Source: Cytobacillus pseudoceanisediminis (GTDB taxonomy: Bacteria; Bacillota; Bacilli; Bacillales; Cytobacillaceae). From it: 64,000 nucleotides of DNA. Under the pieces are notes generated by a model, which was not told the DNA's origin, made no database searches, and saw only the letters and a program-made list of their open reading frames with translations. This document shows, in pieces, positions 59,813 through 64,000 of this stretch (position 1 is its first letter; every line of letters begins with the position of its first letter). Made by a program: the position numbers and the translations under genes. The DNA lies in the NCBI RefSeq assembly GCF_023516215.1, contig NZ_CP097349.1, positions 3,410,001 to 3,474,000 on the forward strand, read 5' to 3'.

Positions 59813-60031
59813 ATGTTGTACCATATGGGTTTTCTGGCTCAAACTGCTCAAGGATATTACGGAACAGGCCTAGCCGAATCCAAGCGAACAGACTTGGCCT
59901 TAGCTTATGAAGAAGCCAATCTAAAGACATTGGGAATCACCAGAAAATGGTTCGGTATCATGGCGAAAAACAAGTGGTTTGAACAGCCGCCACTTGCTCC
60001 CAATAGAAAAGAGCTTGCTCAGGATAAATAA
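59813..60031 (+). pseudogene. DUF3231 C-terminal fragment
   Basis: It encodes about 72 residues equal to the end of a DUF3231 protein: GFLAQTAQGYYGTGLAESKR ... KWFGIMAKNKWFEQPPLAPN. There is no ribosome binding site and the first three quarters of the protein are missing. Compare the intact gene at 41201. Confidence 0.65.
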
Positions 60032-60066
60032 GTTTTCCCCCTCATTTGTGTGAGCGATGTTCCCCC

Positions 60067-60122
60067 AGTCAATGTTTTACCGGCAGCTGAGCCGGGCTTG
60101 ACCTTTCGACCAGCTCGGCTCT
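60067..60122 (-). pseudogene. Fragment of a 3D-domain/PG-binding gene
   Basis: GTCAATGTTTTACCGGC followed by AGCTGAGC...CTTTCG..CCAGCTC matches 58228-58283 within the YocH-like gene at about 85-90 percent by eye. A remnant of a lost paralogue. Confidence 0.6.
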
Positions 60123-60129
60123 CTTTTTA

Positions 60130-61017
60130 TTAATCTCCGCCCCCGCCGCAGCTTGAACAGGAACTGCAGGATGAGCAGGAACTGCAGGAGCTGCCCGACC
60201 CGCAGCTTGTACTGCTTGATAAAAGCTTGCTGCTGATTTTCATGTAACTGGAAAAATCATCATAATGAAAATAGGACACAGATAAAAAAGGAACAAGCAT
60301 TGCGTTATAATTTTGCTGATTTTTTCTTTTTCTCATCATTTCTTGTATAGCGCTTTTTTCGTAATTTTTTACTTTCTTTGCTGTTTTTTTCATGGCAGAA
60401 ATAAGTGAGATCACAGTAGCCATATACTTGCTATCACTCTTAAAATAGAGCTCTATTAGTTCATTTTCCGGCAAACGTTTAAACTCATCAATTATATTTG
60501 GAGGTACAGGGAATCTGTAAAATCCCTTATAAAGATGGATATTTTCATTTCTTATGAAAAAGAGCTCACCATACACCCAATCAAAAAATCCGCGTAAATC
60601 AGGTTCAGGCGACTTTTTTAGATTCGGACTATGATGAAGAGTGCTTCCTAAATATTCTTTTGAAAAATCATCATATTCACGGGTAAACATGAGCATCTGA
60701 TGCCACAAATCATCAACCTTTTCGCTGAACATAGGGGACTCTTTTAAAAGAGAAGTCAAAATAAAGTAGCGTTTTAAATCCAGCAAACGCCAGCTGTACT
60801 CATTTTCTTTTAGTTTAATTTCTTTCATTACCCTCTCTTCTACGTTCCCCATATAAGTTTTACTAAGAGATCTCTCCAGGTGATCACTTAGCTTTTTTAA
60901 CCCTTTAATCGGCTTTATATCTAATGATTTTGGAGATAAACCAAATTTAAATGAGACCTTTTTTCGCAAAAATAAAATAAACCAGATAACCACTGGAAGC
61001 ATGAGTAACCAGACCAT
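60130..61017 (-). CDS. Membrane-anchored protein with a Cys/Ser-repeat tail
   Basis: A 295-residue protein. One N-terminal membrane helix (MVWLLMLPVVIWFILFL) is followed by a cytoplasmic or external domain with KVDDLWHQMLMFTREYDDFS and LGSTLHHSP, a motif shared with glycine-rich-domain/DUF1399-like proteins. The C-terminus is a tandem SSC repeat ending CGGGGD, about nine Cys in 25 residues. Similar tails occur in TIGR04222-type membrane proteins. AAGGGGG lies before the chosen ATG. Function unknown; the tail may bind metal or be modified. Confidence 0.65.
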   Translation of the reverse strand: MVWLLMLPVVIWFILFLRKKVSFKFGLSPKSLDIKPIKGLKKLSDHLERSLSKTYMGNVEERVMKEIKLKENEYSWRLLDLKRYFILTSLLKESPMFSEKVDDLWHQMLMFTREYDDFSKEYLGSTLHHSPNLKKSPEPDLRGFFDWVYGELFFIRNENIHLYKGFYRFPVPPNIIDEFKRLPENELIELYFKSDSKYMATVISLISAMKKTAKKVKNYEKSAIQEMMRKRKNQQNYNAMLVPFLSVSYFHYDDFSSYMKISSKLLSSSTSCGSGSSCSSCSSCSSCSSCGGGGD

Positions 61018-61091
61018 GTAATCCCCCTTATACATTTCTTTATTACTATTACGAATTTCATTGTCGAGGGTTCCATATTTTTCAATTTTTA

Positions 61092-61150
61092 TATTCATTA
61101 GTCCAAAAGAAAAGCCGCCTTCACGGCAGCGCCCAATATAAGAACTATTT
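61092..61150 (+). repeat. Decayed CTGCCCC element
   Basis: CCAAAAGAAAAGCCGCCTTCACGGCAGCGCCCAATATAAG: the A-run, a short hairpin and a shortened right box. The last recognisable copy in the window. Confidence 0.4.
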
Positions 61151-61227
61151 AAGATAATATTACACCCGCATAATCCCCTCTTAGTACTTGTTTCTCATTC
61201 TGGTTCGAACAAAGGAAAGAGGCCGCA

Positions 61228-61380
61228 ATGGCCATTCTGTTATGGACATTAAATCGCACCTTCAAGAGTATGTCGAACTCTCTGATTGCCAATGTAAAAG
61301 TTGTTCCTGGCGTATATGGATTTGTGAAGAAGGCAGGTCAAATGATACTTGAAGGGAAGGGACTAAGGGAAGTTGAATAA
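61228..61380 (+). CDS. Small protein, unknown function
   Basis: A 50-residue basic protein beginning MAILLWTLNRTFKSMSNSLI and ending KGLREVE. AAAGAGG lies 5 nt before the ATG. Not recognised. Confidence 0.45.
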   Translation: MAILLWTLNRTFKSMSNSLIANVKVVPGVYGFVKKAGQMILEGKGLREVE

Positions 61381-61486
61381 GTCCTGCCTTTTCTATCTTT
61401 CGTACAGGCCCGAAAACAACTATTGGTTCTCCATCGAATATTCAAATGATTTTGGTTCTATATCGTATAGGTTTTAAAAAAATTAA

Positions 61487-61532
61487 AGGCTGTCCATAAA
61501 AGACCGTAACTTAACGATCTTCAGGGACAGCC
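61487..61532. terminator. Bidirectional terminator
   Basis: AGGCTGTCC / GGACAGCCT with an inner imperfect stem; A-run on the left. It overlaps the stop of the small Cys-rich gene. Confidence 0.65.
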
Positions 61533-61663
61533 TCCATCACTTTTGCTATATTCTTTCCTGTTTTGGAACAAAGACGGCAGGTGAAGCACTTATTGCAATG
61601 AATCTCTTTTACGGAAGTCTCCTTGCTTTCTTCTTTTAATTTGAGTGGACTAGTGGCAGTCAT
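61511..61663 (-). CDS. Small Cys-rich protein, unknown function
   Basis: A 50-residue protein with IHCNKCFTCRLCSKTGKN, two CxxC pairs that could hold one zinc. AAGGGTG lies 8 nt before the ATG. Its stop codon is inside the terminator stem. Not recognised. Confidence 0.55.
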   Translation of the reverse strand: MTATSPLKLKEESKETSVKEIHCNKCFTCRLCSKTGKNIAKVMEAVPEDR

Positions 61664-61718
61664 TAAAAGAACACCCTTTCTATTGGACACAGGTTGAAAT
61701 TTTTCAATTCATTTGATA

Positions 61719-61760
61719 AACAGGGAGAGAAATTGTCTCTATCCCCCTCCCTGTTCTTTA
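61719..61760 (-). terminator. Hairpin after tatA
   Basis: AACAGGGAG / CTCCCTGTT with an inner GAGA/TCTC, about 30 bp past the tatA stop. Confidence 0.6.
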
Positions 61761-61791
61761 AAAAAGCGAGAATTCCGGTAAAAAGCAGGCT

Positions 61792-62028
61792 TTAATTCAC
61801 AGTCTTACTTTCCTTTGTCTCTATTGCCTTTAGATGGGCTTTCTCTTTCACATTTTTCGTTTCTTCATTCTCTTCAGCACCATTTGCTAAGTCACGGGTC
61901 GCTTTCTTGAATTCCTTCAACGTATTGCCAAAAGCTCGTCCAATTTCCGGAAGCTTTGAAGGTCCAAATATAATTAACGCAATCACCAGGATTAAAATGA
62001 GCCCGGGTATCCCGATATTCTGCAGCAT
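61792..62028 (-). CDS. tatA: Twin-arginine translocase subunit TatA
   Basis: A 78-residue TatA/E protein. A short N-terminal membrane helix ([17 protein letters not shown]) is followed by the [20 protein letters not shown] amphipathic helix and a charged tail. It forms the Tat pore. GGAGGTG precedes the ATG. It directly follows the gene for a Tat substrate, as in Bacillus phoD-tatAd, but here no tatC is next to it. Confidence 0.9.
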   Translation of the reverse strand: MLQNIGIPGLILILVIALIIFGPSKLPEIGRAFGNTLKEFKKATRDLANGAEENEETKNVKEKAHLKAIETKESKTVN

Positions 62029-62100
62029 CCTGCACCTCCGTAATCTGGATGGCTATTATCCTCCAGAGAATTCCCATTAAAACTCATATAAATTTAGCAC

Positions 62101-63549
62101 TTATAGAATTGGCATTCCATGACGCTCTAATGCAGCTGCTTCCAGTATGCTCATTCCTTGCTCTTCGGCAAGTGATGCGACTTTGCCGGACACAATCGGG
62201 CCGAGGCCGGCAGGCGGAGCAGCATGTCCCATGGCCCTTTGGCGGGCAGAGTTTCGCCTCGCAAATGGTCCCCAAATCGCAAATGTGATACCTGGGGTTT
62301 GAATATTTACAAAGAACGTATTTCCATCAGGGGAGAATGCCGGTCCGGCAAATTCAGAGCCATTCAATGTGTTCTCAGCAAAGGTATAAACCTTTCCCTC
62401 AGGTGTCAGGCCAATGATTCTGTCATTCCCGCCGCCATCTTCAGCAATCCAAAGGTCACCCCAGGGACTCATACAAATATTGTCTGGCATTTCCAAATCA
62501 TTTTTATCAGTGGATTCATAAAAAAGTTCTAATGTATTTGTAGCAGGAATGTAGCGGTAAACACGGCCAAGGCTGCCATCCCCGGCACTCGTATCGTCAA
62601 ACCAGAACACACCAGCAGAAAAGAACGCACCTTCTAAGCGGCTAAACTGAATACAGCCTTTGTCTTTGGCATCCTGCTGTGCGCGTTCTGGATTGATTTC
62701 CTTCCACACGACGCCAAATTTTTGTCCTTTTTCAAACGAACTTGCTTTAGATGCCGGAAGTTCATCGATTGCCAATGCCTCCAATTTCCCTCCTTTTTGA
62801 AGGGAGCCGAGAGTCCGGGTACGGTCATTTGGAGTAAACCGATAAAGGAAGCTTGGGCTCGCATCTTCTGTCAGATACCATATCCCTGTTGCAGGGTCGA
62901 CTGCACAGGCTTCATGAGAGAAGTAACCCATATCACGGATTGGGGTTTTCGACATTTCGTTTTCCGGATCAAGCGGGTTGACTTCAAAAACAAAGCCATG
63001 TCCCAATTCCCGTGTCTCTTCACATGTTAACCAAGTCCCCCAGGTTGTGGAGCCACCGGCACAGTTGCGGATTGTACCAGAACTTGTCACATACTCCTGA
63101 ATAACCTCTCGGTTCGAACCAACGACTAATGCAGTTGTACCTCCTGCAGCACCTTTGCTCCAAGGATTTTTTCCGTTTACAGGGTATTGAGAATTTGTGC
63201 TGTTTTCATGATTCCGTACAAGAATGGTCGTGTTTTTCTCTCCTCTATAAGCAGCCATTCCATCTAGCATGGCAGGCACGAGGTCCCCGTTTGACATTTT
63301 ATCGCCCGTTTTGGATATAATTTTGTAATGGAACCCTCTAGGAAGATCTAATATTCCGTTTGGATCTTTTACTAATGGGCCATATCCGCCAAAACCACTA
63401 GTTGGATTGTTGCCTGGTGCTGCAGCTAATGTCTTTGTGATGCCGCCTAAAGAATAGACACCCGACGCTCCTAAAGCAACTGCTAACGTACCTGCTCCTC
63501 CAGCTTTTAAAAAGTCCCGTCTGTTCATGCCGCTATTGTTCAATCTCAT
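62101..63549 (-). CDS. phoX: PhoX-type alkaline phosphatase (DUF839), Tat-exported
   Basis: A 482-residue PhoX-family protein. A Tat signal (MNRRDFLKAGGAGTLAVALG) precedes a six-bladed propeller with PhoX motifs: RNHENST, GGTTALVV, SFSHEA-type YFSHEACAVDP, LWIAEDGGGND and GSEFAGPAFSPDG. These enzymes release phosphate from esters using calcium and iron. The ATG is only 3 nt from GGAGG; a TTG two codons later is better spaced. tatA lies 72 bp downstream on the same strand, so substrate and transporter are probably cotranscribed under phosphate control. Confidence 0.85.
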   Translation of the reverse strand: MRLNNSGMNRRDFLKAGGAGTLAVALGASGVYSLGGITKTLAAAPGNNPTSGFGGYGPLVKDPNGILDLPRGFHYKIISKTGDKMSNGDLVPAMLDGMAAYRGEKNTTILVRNHENSTNSQYPVNGKNPWSKGAAGGTTALVVGSNREVIQEYVTSSGTIRNCAGGSTTWGTWLTCEETRELGHGFVFEVNPLDPENEMSKTPIRDMGYFSHEACAVDPATGIWYLTEDASPSFLYRFTPNDRTRTLGSLQKGGKLEALAIDELPASKASSFEKGQKFGVVWKEINPERAQQDAKDKGCIQFSRLEGAFFSAGVFWFDDTSAGDGSLGRVYRYIPATNTLELFYESTDKNDLEMPDNICMSPWGDLWIAEDGGGNDRIIGLTPEGKVYTFAENTLNGSEFAGPAFSPDGNTFFVNIQTPGITFAIWGPFARRNSARQRAMGHAAPPAGLGPIVSGKVASLAEEQGMSILEAAALERHGMPIL

Positions 63550-63900
63550 CCGCCTCCTGATAAATAATTTGATGACTTATGATCCTTTGCTTCCGTGTCC
63601 ACTATCATAAGTTATCAGACTATTCTTAAATGAATATTAAATATATGTAAGGCTTTAGTAAAAACCTATTAAAAATATCGATTAATTTTTCATTGATGAA
63701 CTGGTTAGGATCTTGAAATAGGCGTTAAAAAGATTCTCATTTTCATAGATTTAGGATCTAATTTAAAAGACTTATAAATAAAAAAGGACAGCGAAACTTT
63801 GACCTGCTTTTGTCAGCACTTTATTCATATGGGATCTATCTGTAGTTTGGGGGATTATTGGAGAATGGCTTCAACGCTACTTTTTGTACGATCATTCGAA

Positions 63901-63935
63901 AAAAAGTGTCTTGAAAGCCAGCCTTTCAAGACACC
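63901..63935. terminator. Strong terminator at the right edge
   Basis: A 12-bp stem GTGTCTTGAAAG / CTTTCAAGACAC with an AAAAA-run on the left, so a terminator for minus-strand transcription arriving from beyond the window. Between the phoX start and here (63550-63900), and in the last 65 bp, I see no gene. Confidence 0.75.
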
Positions 63936-64000
63936 TTACAATGATTAACTTATCATTCACACATCACATTGTACTAATATCAATTACAAATCGATACTTC

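Overview
The window looks like chromosomal DNA from a low-GC, spore-forming member of the Bacillaceae. The evidence is AT-rich DNA, strong AGGAGG-type ribosome binding sites, TTG and GTG starts, a Spo0E-like phosphatase, a YocH-like 3D-domain protein, CueP, YunG, DUF3231 and DUF402 proteins, and a PhoX phosphatase next to TatA. No rRNA, tRNA or CRISPR array was seen.

Layout. From 1 to about 41 kb, and again at 47.6-50.6 kb, lies a mosaic of mostly single, minus-strand accessory genes: Nudix, GNAT, DinB, VOC, ABM, YciI, YunG, SDR, alpha/beta hydrolases, a small kinase, DUF3221 and small unknowns. About 30 of them are followed, usually within 0-100 bp of the stop codon, by a copy of a dispersed intergenic repeat that I call the CTGCCCC element. 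A full copy is 80-100 bp. It has a left box (spacer CCTGCCCC between inverted arms such as TTCAACTAA and TTAGTTGAA), a run of A, a hairpin (usually GCTGCC/GGCAGC), and a right box beginning GCACCC that repeats the right arm of the left box. Every clear copy points the same way. Read on the minus strand, the hairpin plus T-run is an intrinsic terminator for the gene before it. Single genes, fixed orientation and a structured repeat after each gene resemble an integron cassette array, although no IntI was recognised. A tyrosine recombinase gene sits inside the array.

Two identical 1741-bp IS110-family elements (12701-14441 and 16029-17769) are inserted at exactly the same base of the left box, at a CT core. 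Their long left ends hold a candidate bridge RNA. It carries the 9-nt left target sequence, then a small hairpin, then the reverse complement of the right target, which is the arrangement expected for RNA-guided target choice.

Other parts. Plus-strand or paired units interrupt the array: a BASS/ACR3-type transporter, a MetX-like acyltransferase with a divergent LysR regulator, PadR with a HAAS-SEDS fusion, AraC with an SDR, and Lrp with an Old Yellow Enzyme homologue. From 41 to 64 kb the DNA looks more like ordinary chromosome: DUF3231, a 2-hydroxyacid dehydrogenase, a sugar dehydrogenase, a cupredoxin, MscS, BCCT, an aminotransferase/MFS/MocR cluster, a 3D-domain cell-wall protein, VOC with ArsR, a Cys/Ser-tailed protein, and TatA with PhoX.

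Caution. At least ten genes are broken by one-base indels, nearly all missing bases in short homopolymers. This suggests sequencing undercalls at least as strongly as gene decay, and those genes may be intact in the organism.
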